In this document: one piece after another, positions 1-4,803 of the stretch
Layout of the letters: each line of letters begins with the position of its first letter
Numbering within the stretch: the first letter of the stretch is position 1
From: an uncultured Clostridia bacterium
GTDB taxonomy: Bacteria; Bacillota; Clostridia; Christensenellales; DTU072
Length of the DNA: 7,706 nt
Direction of reading: 5' to 3'
Assembly (NCBI GenBank): GCA_934296355.1
Contig: CAKRAY010000066.1
Span: 1 to 7,706, forward strand
Notes under the pieces: generated by a model
The model's input: the letters and a program-made list of their open reading frames with translations, nothing else
What the model was told of the DNA's origin: nothing
The model's database searches: none
Made by a program: the position numbers and the translations under genes

Positions 1-416
1 GGAGTAGGCATTAAGCCCTTAGGTCCTAACAATTTACCTAATCTACCTACAAGTCCCATCATATCGGGAGTGGTGATACATACGTCGAAGTCAAACCATC
101 CGCCTTGGATTTTTTGAACGATTTCTTCTCCGCCTACGATATCGGCGCCCGCAGCAGTAGCCTCGTCGGCTTTAGCGCCTTTCGTGATTACGAGAACGCG
201 GAGAGTTTTACCGGTTCCGTGGGGAAGAACGACAACGCCTCTTACTTGTTGGTCGGCATGTCTGGGGTCTACGCCTAATTTGCAGTGAAGTTCGATAGTT
301 TCGTCAAACTTTGCTTTAGCCGTGTCTACTACGATTTTCATCGCCTCGGCAGTGTCGTACGCTTTGCTTCTATCGTACGCTTTTACAGAATCTGCATATT
401 TCTTTCCTACTTTCAT
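1..416 (-). CDS. rplA: 50S ribosomal protein L1 (uL1), N-terminal 138 residues; gene runs off the left edge
   Basis: L1 forms the mobile L1 stalk at the ribosomal E site, binds 23S rRNA and in many bacteria represses its own mRNA. The reading frame from ATG 416 stays open to the window edge. It starts [20 protein letters not shown] and ends in the family signature around residues 119-138 ([16 protein letters not shown]), so the missing part is the C-terminal 90 or so residues. HGTGKT near residue 73 is also typical of L1. The start is fixed by a strong Shine-Dalgarno (TAAGGAGG) whose TAA is the stop codon of rplK, so the two genes are translationally coupled with an 11-bp gap. Near the N-terminus the sequence [10 protein letters not shown] is encoded by an 11-base direct repeat, a small local oddity. 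Identity is clear; only the C-terminus is unseen. Confidence 0.97.
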   Translation of the reverse strand, partial: MKVGKKYADSVKAYDRSKAYDTAEAMKIVVDTAKAKFDETIELHCKLGVDPRHADQQVRGVVVLPHGTGKTLRVLVITKGAKADEATAAGADIVGGEEIVQKIQGGWFDFDVCITTPDMMGLVGRLGKLLGPKGLMPT

Positions 417-422
417 GTCTAA

Positions 423-430
423 CCTCCTTA
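423..430 (-). promoter_or_regulatory. rplA ribosome binding site overlapping the rplK stop codon
   Basis: The minus strand reads TAAGGAGG, 6 bases before the rplA ATG. Its first three bases are the rplK stop codon. Such an overlap favours reinitiation by the ribosome that has just finished L11, which keeps L11 and L1 synthesis coupled. Confidence 0.85.
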
Positions 431-853
431 GTCAACAACGGTTACGCCCATACTGCGAGCCGTACCCGCAATCATGCTGATAGCAGATTCGAGACTTGCC
501 GCGTTAAGGTCGGGCATCTTCATTTTGGCAATTTCCTCTACTTGCGCCTTGGTAATTTTCGCTACCTTGGTACGGTTAGGAACTGCGCTGCCGCTTTCGA
601 TTCCGCACGCTTTCTTGATAAGAACGGGTGCCGGAGGGGTCTTAAGAACGAACGAGAAAGAACGGTCTGCGTAAATGGTTATGATAACAGGAATAATAAG
701 TCCCGCTTCTTTAGCCGTTTTTTCGTTAAATTCCTTGGTGAACATCGGTATAGCGATACCGTGAGGACCGAGGGTGGAGCCTACAGGCGGTCCGGGGGTT
801 GCCTTTCCTGCGGGCAATTGTAGTTTTACTACTGCTGAAATTTTCTTTGCCAT
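428..853 (-). CDS. rplK: 50S ribosomal protein L11 (uL11)
   Basis: L11 forms the base of the GTPase-associated stalk, binding 23S rRNA helices 43-44 and contacting elongation factors and RelA. At 141 aa it has the usual length. The C-terminal RNA-binding domain is conventional: [19 protein letters not shown] (about 73-91), KMPDLNA (113-119) and GTARSMG (131-137). The N-terminal domain is odd: after the conserved PPVG (22-25) comes [13 protein letters not shown] (26-38), where most bacteria have something close to PALGQAGVNIMGF. Proline 26 is therefore serine and several other normally fixed residues differ. ATG 853 is preferred over an in-frame TTG two codons upstream because AAGGAGGA at 861-868 lies 8 bases from the ATG but only 2 from the TTG. 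The gene follows nusG after a 135-bp gap with possible leader structure and precedes rplA. Confidence 0.98.
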   Translation of the reverse strand: MAKKISAVVKLQLPAGKATPGPPVGSTLGPHGIAIPMFTKEFNEKTAKEAGLIIPVIITIYADRSFSFVLKTPPAPVLIKKACGIESGSAVPNRTKVAKITKAQVEEIAKMKMPDLNAASLESAISMIAGTARSMGVTVVD

Positions 854-860
854 AGTCAAT

Positions 861-868
861 TCCTCCTT
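861..868 (-). promoter_or_regulatory. rplK ribosome binding site, decides the start
   Basis: The minus strand reads AAGGAGGA, with GGAGG ending 8 bases before ATG 853. The alternative TTG at 857-859 would be only 2 bases away, so it is not a plausible initiation codon. Confidence 0.85.
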
Positions 869-870
869 CG

Positions 871-954
871 ACTACTTGGTACATGCGAACGTTAATGATG
901 TAAGTGTGAATTTTAACGTTCTCCCATAAATTTCTATATAAGTTATAAAGTAGT
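871..954 (-). promoter_or_regulatory. Structured leader before rplK; candidate L1 autoregulatory site
   Basis: Two nested inverted repeats can form in the mRNA. The inner stem has perfect 9-base arms GAACGTTAA (mRNA sense, plus positions 913-921) and TTAACGTTC (887-895), with a 17-base loop. The outer stem has 7-base arms ACTACTT (948-954) and AAGTAGT (871-877), ending just before the ribosome binding site. A GGGAG directly 5' of the inner stem faces GCATG on the other side, giving an asymmetric internal loop. L1 is known to bind a GGGAG-type internal loop in 23S rRNA and a mimic of it in the L11 operon leader of several bacteria. The pairing is seen; the assignment as an L1 site is inference, without covariation support. 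Confidence 0.4.
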
Positions 955-988
955 TTATAGCGTATATATCAATATAAAATGTTGAAAA

Positions 989-1558
989 TCAATCGTCGAA
1001 CTTCGTGTCCGAAGAAACTTTTTCGATTTGGTTGAATTCGAGTTCAACCGGCGTTTCTCTTCCGAAAAGTTGCATAGTGACTTTGACTTTCTGTTTGTCG
1101 GCGTAAATCTTGTCGATTGTACCTAAGTTCGACTCGAATGCGCCACTGATAACCCTTATGAGGTCGCCTTCTCTTATATCGAGACTTTCCGCGTCTCTTT
1201 GTTCAAGTCCCATTTTCTTGATTTCTTCATCGGTGAGGGGAAGGGGTTTTCCTTGCGGTCCGCAGAAGCCCGTTACGCCTCTGGTGTTAATTACCAGATA
1301 TCCGACTTCTTGCGTGTGTATCATCTTGATGAACACGTATCCGGGGAATTTCTTTCTCTCTACGACCTTACGTTTACCGTTTCTTTCAACGATTTCTTCC
1401 TTTACGGGAATGGAAATCTCAAAAATAAAATCTTGGAGATGATTGTTCTCTATCATCAATTCGAGATTGTTTTTTACCATCAACTCGTATGACGAAAAGA
1501 CATGGATTACATACCACGAAGGAACCTTTGGGGTATTAACGGTGTTTTCTGCTTCCAT
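989..1558 (-). CDS. nusG: Transcription elongation/antitermination factor NusG
   Basis: NusG binds the RNA polymerase clamp through its N-terminal domain and links transcription to ribosomes, Rho or pausing through its C-terminal KOW domain. The 189-aa product matches the family length. The NGN domain covers about residues 13-118, with SWYVIHVFSSYE (14-25), KKFPGYVFIKM (69-79) and TRGVTGFCG (92-100). The KOW domain covers about 128-180, with REGDLIRVISGAFESNLG, then FGRETPVELEFNQIEK (165-180). The KOW turn has SGAF in place of the commoner GPF, a mild variation. ATG 1558 is preceded by AGGAG at a 7-base spacing. The gene sits in the standard place between secE (50 bp upstream) and rplK, and should be cotranscribed with rpmG and secE. 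Confidence 0.98.
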   Translation of the reverse strand: MEAENTVNTPKVPSWYVIHVFSSYELMVKNNLELMIENNHLQDFIFEISIPVKEEIVERNGKRKVVERKKFPGYVFIKMIHTQEVGYLVINTRGVTGFCGPQGKPLPLTDEEIKKMGLEQRDAESLDIREGDLIRVISGAFESNLGTIDKIYADKQKVKVTMQLFGRETPVELEFNQIEKVSSDTKFDD

Positions 1559-1608
1559 AAATTCACTCCTAAACTGTTTTTTTGCGCGCGAAAACTAATT
1601 AGAAATAA

Positions 1609-1932
1609 TTAACTCGCCGCGCCGATAAGCAAACCGAGAAGTTCCGAGAAACCTAAGTCGAACGCCGTAATGATAACGATAAATACCGCTACGATTATGA
1701 GTACGGTTCCCGTTTGCGCAAGTACGCCCTTGTCGGTCTTGGTGGATTTGAACTTAGCCCATCTTACTTTTTTCAGTTCGCTGATTATTCCGTTAAAGAA
1801 TACCGCTATTTTACGTTTCTTTTGACCCGGGTTCTTTGCGTTTTTATTTTTGGTCTTGGCTGTTGCTTCCGGTTGAGCGGTCGGGGTGACTTCTACGGGA
1901 GTCATATCCAACTGTGTCTTGTTCTTAGCCAT
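1609..1932 (-). CDS. secE: Preprotein translocase subunit SecE
   Basis: SecE clamps the SecY channel and is essential for protein export through the inner membrane. The 107-aa product has an extended hydrophilic N-terminus (about 1-45, rich in Thr, Lys, Ala and Asn), the conserved amphipathic motif ISELKKVRWAKF (50-61), and one transmembrane helix at about 72-92. This single-helix layout is the usual Gram-positive form; the family more often has a proline after the tryptophan (WP), here WA. The start ATG 1932 has a GGAGG at 6-base spacing. It follows rpmG by 18 bp and precedes nusG by 50 bp. Confidence 0.95.
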   Translation of the reverse strand: MAKNKTQLDMTPVEVTPTAQPEATAKTKNKNAKNPGQKKRKIAVFFNGIISELKKVRWAKFKSTKTDKGVLAQTGTVLIIVAVFIVIITAFDLGFSELLGLLIGAAS

Positions 1933-1950
1933 AGATTACCTCCGCTTTGC

Positions 1951-2115
1951 TTATTTTGCTTCCTTATGAACAGTATGTTTTTTGCAGAATCTGCAATACT
2001 TTTTTACTTCCATTCTGTCAGGAGTATTTTTCTTGTTTTTTTGCTTGTCGTAATTACGTTGCTTGCATTCCGTGCATGCGAGGGTAATTTTGACTCTGTT
2101 GCCTGCTGCCGCCAT
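1951..2115 (-). CDS. rpmG: 50S ribosomal protein L33 (bL33), zinc-binding form
   Basis: This short gene encodes 54 aa, beginning [20 protein letters not shown]. It has two CXXC pairs, C14/C17 and C41/C44 (CRFC), which mark the zinc-binding form of L33, and the family core [18 protein letters not shown]33 sits near the E site of the large subunit. The ribosome binding site GGAGG (2127-2131) lies 11 bases from the ATG, longer than for the neighbouring genes. An initiation nearer to RVKIT would match the shortest family members, but no start codon is present there. rpmG is the first gene of the operon, directly downstream of the promoter, and is followed by secE after 18 bp. In many Firmicutes a tRNA-Trp gene and tuf precede rpmG; neither is present here. 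Confidence 0.96.
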   Translation of the reverse strand: MAAAGNRVKITLACTECKQRNYDKQKNKKNTPDRMEVKKYCRFCKKHTVHKEAK

Positions 2116-2142
2116 AAAACTATTTACCTCCGAAAAAAATTA

Positions 2143-2157
2143 CACCTTCTAAAGGTG
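2143..2157 (-). other. Hairpin at the predicted 5' end of the rpmG operon mRNA
   Basis: The 6-base arms CACCTT and AAGGTG enclose a 3-base loop, with a possible extra G-U pair. The predicted transcription start (about 2158-2159, from promoter spacing) would put this stem within one or two bases of the mRNA 5' end. Several T residues follow, and then the rpmG ribosome binding site. A 5'-terminal stem of this kind can protect an mRNA from 5'-dependent decay. A terminator reading is less likely because nothing is transcribed before it. Confidence 0.5.
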
Positions 2158-2164
2158 CTAGTCA

Positions 2165-2193
2165 AATATACCACAAAAATGCGCCTTTGTCAA
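2165..2193 (-). promoter_or_regulatory. Sigma-A-type promoter of the rpmG-secE-nusG-rplK-rplA operon
   Basis: On the minus strand a perfect -35 TTGACA (2188-2193) is separated by exactly 17 bases from TATATT (2165-2170), a 5 of 6 match to the -10 consensus. The DNA upstream of the -35 (about 2194-2240) is AT-rich with A and T runs, resembling an UP element. This fits a strongly expressed, growth-linked operon. The predicted start point is near 2158. Confidence 0.88.
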
Positions 2194-2209
2194 AGGTTTT
2201 TGCCGATAT

Positions 2210-2396
2210 TTTTGATTTTTATTATATTATATATATAAATGCGCCCGCGTACGCATACTCGCGTGCTGCCGTTCTCCGCTCGCGTAAAAATTCGCAAACG
2301 AAAAGTTAAGCGTTTTCTCGAAAACGCTCGAACGCGAAACGAGGCGTTTGTGTTGCCGAAACTGCAATTTCGGTTACCTTAAACACGCAAAGTCAA
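2210..2396. other. Non-coding gap between the ACT gene and the rpmG promoter, with inverted repeats
   Basis: No gene is supported here. Two clear inverted repeats are present: AGCGTTTT/AAAACGCT around a CTCG loop (2309-2328), and CCGAAA/TTTCGG around a 6-base loop (2356-2373). Both lie downstream of the ACT gene stop on the minus strand, so they may end or stabilise the paaK-ACT transcript. Neither is followed by a convincing T run (the first is followed by TAACTTTTCG on the minus strand), so a classical intrinsic terminator is not established. Confidence 0.5.
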
Positions 2397-2801
2397 TTAT
2401 AGCGCAGCGTGAATTCCGACGGACTTCAACGCGTCTATCGCTTTGTCTTTATCGTTTACGCGGAAGACCATCAGGGCTTTGTTTTTTTCGCTCGTGGTGA
2501 AGGCGTAAGTGTATTCTATCGATATTTCGGCGTCGGAAAGGGCGCGCAAGATATTATTCAGGCACCCCGGTTTATCGTCGAGTTCTACGCAAACGACGTT
2601 ATTTATTTTGGTAAGAAAGCCGGCTTCTTCGAGCATTTCGTGGGCTTCTTCCGTTCTGTCTACGATGATGCGAAGTATGCCGTATTCCTCGGTATCGGCG
2701 ATGCTGAGCGCGCGGATATTTATGCCGTGAGAGGCGAGCAATCCGGTTACTTCGGCGAGTTTGCCTTTTTCGTTTTCGATAAAAATGGAAAGTTGTTTCA
2801 T
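2397..2801 (-). CDS. Tandem ACT-domain protein, probable amino-acid or aromatic ligand sensor
   Basis: The 134-aa protein is made only of two ACT domains: residues about 1-66 (SIFIENEKGKLAEVTGLL, with the ligand-loop glycine at G13) and about 68-132 (CVELDDKPGCLNNILRAL, with DKPG at 76-79). There is no catalytic domain. ACT pairs bind small effectors, usually amino acids, and signal to a partner enzyme. Free-standing tandem ACT proteins of this size are often encoded beside phenylacetate-CoA ligase genes in anaerobic bacteria, as here: the gene begins 18 bp after the paaK stop and has AAAAGGAG within that gap (7-base spacing). That suggests cotranscription and perhaps a regulatory subunit for the ligase, which is inference. 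The effector cannot be read from the sequence. Confidence 0.9.
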   Translation of the reverse strand: MKQLSIFIENEKGKLAEVTGLLASHGINIRALSIADTEEYGILRIIVDRTEEAHEMLEEAGFLTKINNVVCVELDDKPGCLNNILRALSDAEISIEYTYAFTTSEKNKALMVFRVNDKDKAIDALKSVGIHAAL

Positions 2802-2819
2802 TGCTTTACTCCTTTTATA

Positions 2820-4127
2820 CTAATCGTGAAGTTTACGTTTATCGACGACTCTGACCGCTTTTCCCTCGCTGCGTTCGATGGATTTCGGCGCGACGAGGTG
2901 CATTTTCGGGCTGATGCCGAGCATGACTTTCATTGCGCTCGCAAGTTCTTTTTCGAGCGAAGAGATGTCTTTTATTTTATCGCTGAACTGTTCGGAAGAC
3001 AATTCGACGTATATGTCGAAGGTGTCGCTGTTGTTGACTCGGTCGAGTTCTATGCGATAGTTCGGCGTGTAGCCTTGTTCCAAGAGTACGGTTTCTATTT
3101 GCGACGGGAATACGTTTACGCCGCGTATAATCATCATATCGTCGCTTCTACCCATGGGTTTGGACATTTTTATGAAAGTTCTTCCGCAGCCGCATTTACA
3201 ATGTTTCAAAACGCAAATATCGCGAGTGCGGTATCTGAGCAAGGGGAAGGCTTCTTTGTCGAGCGAAGTGAAGACGAGTTCTCCTTTTTCGCCCTCGGGC
3301 AAAACTTCGCCGGTATCGGGGTTGATGATTTCCGCTAAGAAGTGGTCTTCGTTTATGTGCATGCCGCTTTGTTCCGAACACTCGAAAGCGATTCCCGGTC
3401 CGCTTGTTTCGGTAAGGCCGTAAATATCGTACGCCTTGATGCCGAGGGATTTTTCTATATCTCTACGCATTTCTTCCGTCCAGGGTTCCGCGCCGAAAAT
3501 GCCCGCTTTGAGGTTCAGTTCCGCCGGCGTTATGCCGCATTCTTTAAGCGTTTCTCCGATATGCGCGGCGTAAGAGGGCGTACAGCAAAGAATCGTCGTG
3601 CCGAGGTCGCGCATAAACTGAATTTGTCGTTCGGTATTCCCGCTCGACATCGGAAGGGTAAGGCAGCCTACTTTGTGCGAACCGTCGTTAAGTCCCGCGC
3701 CGCCCGTAAAAAGTCCGTAGCCGTACGCGACTTGAACCACGTCTTCTTCCGAACCGCCCGCGGCGACGAGGGCGCGCGCGCAACAGTCCGACCATAAATC
3801 GAGGTCGTGTTTGGTATAAAAAGCGACCACGCGTTTACCGGTAGTTCCGCTCGTGGAGTGTATGCGCACGCAGTCTTTGATAGGCACGGCGAGCATACCC
3901 GACGGATAGGCGTCGCGTAAATCTTTTTTCGACAAGAACGGCAGTTTATAAAGGTCGTCCGTCGAGCGTATATCATCGGGAGAAACCCCCGCTTTTATCA
4001 TTAAATTTCGGTAATAGGGAACGTTGTCGAAAACGTGTCGGACTTGCTTAACGAGTTTTTCGTTTTGCATTTTTTTGATATCTCCGATCGAAGCGCATTC
4101 GATTTCCGCTTGAAAATACTTTTTCAT
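2820..4127 (-). CDS. paaK: Phenylacetate-CoA ligase family protein (AMP-forming arylacetate-CoA ligase)
   Basis: Enzymes of this family activate phenylacetate or related arylacetates with ATP and CoA, giving the acyl-CoA, AMP and pyrophosphate in the cytoplasm. The 435-aa product has the family length. Visible motifs are HSTSGTTGKR (90-99, ATP/phosphate loop), DIYGLTE (234-240), TRD (301-303), a cysteine-rich CKCGCGRTF (310-318), GRSDDMMIIRGVNVFP (326-341, hinge), and SEGKAVRV (420-427) containing the probable catalytic lysine K423. The N-terminus MKKYFQAEIE matches where family members begin. Start ATG 4127 has GGAG at 8-base spacing and lies 37 bases after the predicted transcription start. 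A longer reading from TTG 4199 is excluded because it begins inside the promoter -35 box and has no ribosome binding site. In anaerobes such ligases often work beside indolepyruvate ferredoxin oxidoreductase in aromatic amino-acid fermentation, but no such gene is in view. Exact substrate is not determined. Confidence 0.93.
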   Translation of the reverse strand: MKKYFQAEIECASIGDIKKMQNEKLVKQVRHVFDNVPYYRNLMIKAGVSPDDIRSTDDLYKLPFLSKKDLRDAYPSGMLAVPIKDCVRIHSTSGTTGKRVVAFYTKHDLDLWSDCCARALVAAGGSEEDVVQVAYGYGLFTGGAGLNDGSHKVGCLTLPMSSGNTERQIQFMRDLGTTILCCTPSYAAHIGETLKECGITPAELNLKAGIFGAEPWTEEMRRDIEKSLGIKAYDIYGLTETSGPGIAFECSEQSGMHINEDHFLAEIINPDTGEVLPEGEKGELVFTSLDKEAFPLLRYRTRDICVLKHCKCGCGRTFIKMSKPMGRSDDMMIIRGVNVFPSQIETVLLEQGYTPNYRIELDRVNNSDTFDIYVELSSEQFSDKIKDISSLEKELASAMKVMLGISPKMHLVAPKSIERSEGKAVRVVDKRKLHD

Positions 4128-4134
4128 CGGTAAT

Positions 4135-4140
4135 ACTCCG
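4135..4140 (-). promoter_or_regulatory. paaK ribosome binding site, decides the start
   Basis: The minus strand reads CGGAGT, with GGAG 8 bases before ATG 4127. This supports the short form of the protein over the reading that begins at TTG 4199. Confidence 0.8.
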
Positions 4141-4170
4141 TTTATTTTAGTAACGAATAAATCTTTAATT

Positions 4171-4199
4171 ATTTTATCATCGCGTAAGATAAAAGTCAA
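4171..4199 (-). promoter_or_regulatory. Sigma-A-type promoter of the paaK-ACT operon
   Basis: On the minus strand TTGACT (4194-4199) is followed after exactly 17 bases by TAAAAT (4171-4176); each hexamer matches consensus at 5 of 6 positions. The start of transcription is predicted near 4164, giving a short leader of about 37 bases. The promoter is divergent from the small plus-strand gene and lies about 105 bp from the nearest DnaA-box-like site. Confidence 0.82.
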
Positions 4200-4241
4200 T
4201 GTAGCGATGAAAAAAATAAGTCGTTAAGGCAGTCGTAAACT

Positions 4242-4293
4242 ATAATCTTACCGCCGAAAAAGAACCCCAAAATCGGCTTAACGGTAAGGTTAT
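4242..4293. repeat. Long inverted repeat next to the DnaA-box array
   Basis: The arms ATAATCTTACCG (4242-4253) and CGGTAAGGTTAT (4282-4293) pair over 12 positions with one G-T wobble. Inside them, CCGA (4254-4257) and TCGG (4273-4276) can pair further, leaving an A-rich loop. No T run directly follows on either strand, and no gene ends nearby, so it is not an obvious terminator. It may be an operator, a cruciform or a structural part of the adjacent DnaA-binding region. Confidence 0.55.
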
Positions 4294-4304
4294 TTTAAGA
4301 GTTT

Positions 4305-4374
4305 TGTGGAAAACCGCCCGAGTTATCCACAAAAATGCCCGAGTTATCCACATTTCGCATAAGAGTTATCCACA
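4305..4374 (+). promoter_or_regulatory. DnaA-box cluster: three perfect boxes plus one imperfect inverted box
   Basis: The consensus 9-mer TTATCCACA occurs perfectly three times in the same direction at 4323-4331, 4344-4352 and 4366-4374. Start-to-start spacing is 21 and 22 bp, about two helical turns, so the boxes face the same side of the DNA. Each sits in a longer GAGTTATCCACA, and the first two share the 16-mer GCCCGAGTTATCCACA. A fourth site on the opposite strand, TTTTCCACA (4305-4313), differs at one position. Such density is characteristic of replication origins and DnaA-controlled or DnaA-titrating sites. No dnaA or dnaN gene is present in the window. Confidence 0.85.
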
Positions 4375-4431
4375 GAATTTGCCGAAACGTAACATTTGCT
4401 ACCACGGCAACTATAGTAAGTCATATTCGTC

Positions 4432-4460
4432 TTGCGACGAGTTAAGGATTTATTTAATAT
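4432..4460 (+). promoter_or_regulatory. Weak candidate promoter for the 57-aa gene
   Basis: TTGCGA (4432-4437) and TAATAT (4455-4460) are 17 bases apart, each matching 4 of 6 consensus positions. This would give an approximately 100-base leader. A second possible -10, TACAAT (4496-4501), has no acceptable -35. Neither is strong, unlike the other promoters in the window, so expression may depend on an activator such as DnaA or be low. Confidence 0.25.
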
Positions 4461-4566
4461 ATATTAACCATAACTTTATTACTGTCTACAACGTATACAA
4501 TATCACTATTTGCAACGCAAATACACCTTTCGGAGAGTTGCATGGATTGATGAGATGGAGAGAAAT

Positions 4567-4740
4567 ATGGCGAACGATTTCGGAAACGCAATGTCGGATT
4601 ACCTGAGCGAAAAGAGGAGATTAAAAGAAGAGCCTTCCGTAGAATACGCTTCTCTTATCGGGGGCGACGGGAAAGACGAACTTACCGATTTGGGAAAACT
4701 TTCGGAAGAAGATTTAAGAGATTTGCTCGAACAATTATAA
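4567..4740 (+). CDS. Small acidic protein of unknown function, 57 aa
   Basis: I do not recognise this protein. It begins MANDFGNAMSDYLSEKRRLK and ends LGKLSEEDLRDLLEQL. It is strongly charged, has no cysteine, signal peptide or membrane segment, and is likely mostly helical, with a basic patch at 15-20 (EKRRLK) and an acidic leucine-rich C-terminal helix (42-57). ATG 4567 is preferred because GGAGAG (4557-4562) lies 6 bases before it. An in-frame ATG at 4555 lacks a good site (its nearest CGGAGAG is 17 bases away) and a TTG at 4510 has none. The codons look like those of the neighbouring genes, and the gene is followed within 20 bp by a strong terminator, so it is probably real. It is the only gene reading away from the DnaA boxes on the plus strand. 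A role in replication control is only a guess from position. Confidence 0.7.
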   Translation: MANDFGNAMSDYLSEKRRLKEEPSVEYASLIGGDGKDELTDLGKLSEEDLRDLLEQL

Positions 4741-4750
4741 AAGTTTTAAT

Positions 4751-4793
4751 AAAAAAAAGACCGTTTTGAAAAACTCAAAACGGTCTTTTTTTT
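4751..4793. terminator. Strong bidirectional intrinsic terminator
   Basis: A perfect 11-bp stem, GACCGTTTTGA (4759-4769) and TCAAAACGGTC (4775-4785), encloses the loop AAAAC. It is flanked by 8 A on the left and 8 T on the right, so it has a T tract for transcripts from either strand. It ends the 57-aa gene on the plus strand and the lipoprotein gene on the minus strand; the two genes converge here. Confidence 0.95.
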
Positions 4794-4803
4794 ATGTTTA
4801 ATT

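Larger units (their letters stand above)
4200..4566. other. Intergenic region with origin-like organisation
   Basis: In order along the plus strand this 367-bp gap contains the inverted repeat, the DnaA boxes, a 6-base inverted repeat TTGCCG/CGGCAA (4379-4410), then an AT-rich stretch at about 4447-4511 containing the perfect palindrome TTAATATATATTAA (4454-4467). Boxes followed by an easily melted AT-rich element is the general layout of bacterial origins. A small inverted repeat ATTTGC/GCAAAT lies at 4508-4522, just before the small gene. The features are seen; origin activity is inference. No coding gene is supported within it. Confidence 0.5.

Noticed and set aside
2143..2165. Intrinsic terminator or attenuator before rpmG
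   Set aside because: The hairpin is followed by T residues on the minus strand, but the promoter start lies at its edge, so it would be the first thing transcribed; 6 bp is also weak.
1714..2238. 174-codon plus-strand open frame opposite secE and rpmG
   Set aside because: It runs antisense across two ribosome/secretion genes and the operon promoter; the hydrophobic product is a by-product of that composition.
2116..2396. tRNA-Trp gene often found upstream of rpmG
   Set aside because: No cloverleaf arms, T-loop GTTCGA-type sequence in context, or CCA anticodon stem could be found; the hairpins present do not fit a tRNA.
2409..3338. 309-codon plus-strand open frame opposite the ACT and paaK genes
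   Set aside because: It lies antisense to two genes with clear family motifs; the long frame comes from codon bias on the opposite strand and its product has no recognisable domain.
3342..3797. 151-codon plus-strand open frame opposite paaK
   Set aside because: It is a shadow of the CoA ligase gene, with no ribosome binding site of its own and an arginine/alanine/phenylalanine-rich product typical of antisense frames.
4128..4199. 24-residue N-terminal extension of the CoA ligase from TTG 4199
   Set aside because: The TTG is part of the promoter -35 box, there is no ribosome binding site before it, and the family normally begins at the residue encoded by ATG 4127.
4316..4380. CRISPR-like or plasmid iteron array
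   Set aside because: Only three 21-22 bp units with no constant spacers, each centred on the exact DnaA 9-mer, in a chromosomal setting with ribosomal genes and no cas or rep gene.
4409..4424. DnaA-trio elements after the boxes
   Set aside because: Only about two TAG/TAA-like triplets are visible (near 4414-4420), too few to distinguish from chance.
4304..4606. 100-codon plus-strand open frame across the DnaA boxes
   Set aside because: Its repetitive ARVIH residues are just the translated DnaA-box repeats, it has no ribosome binding site, and it overlaps the better supported 57-aa gene in another frame.
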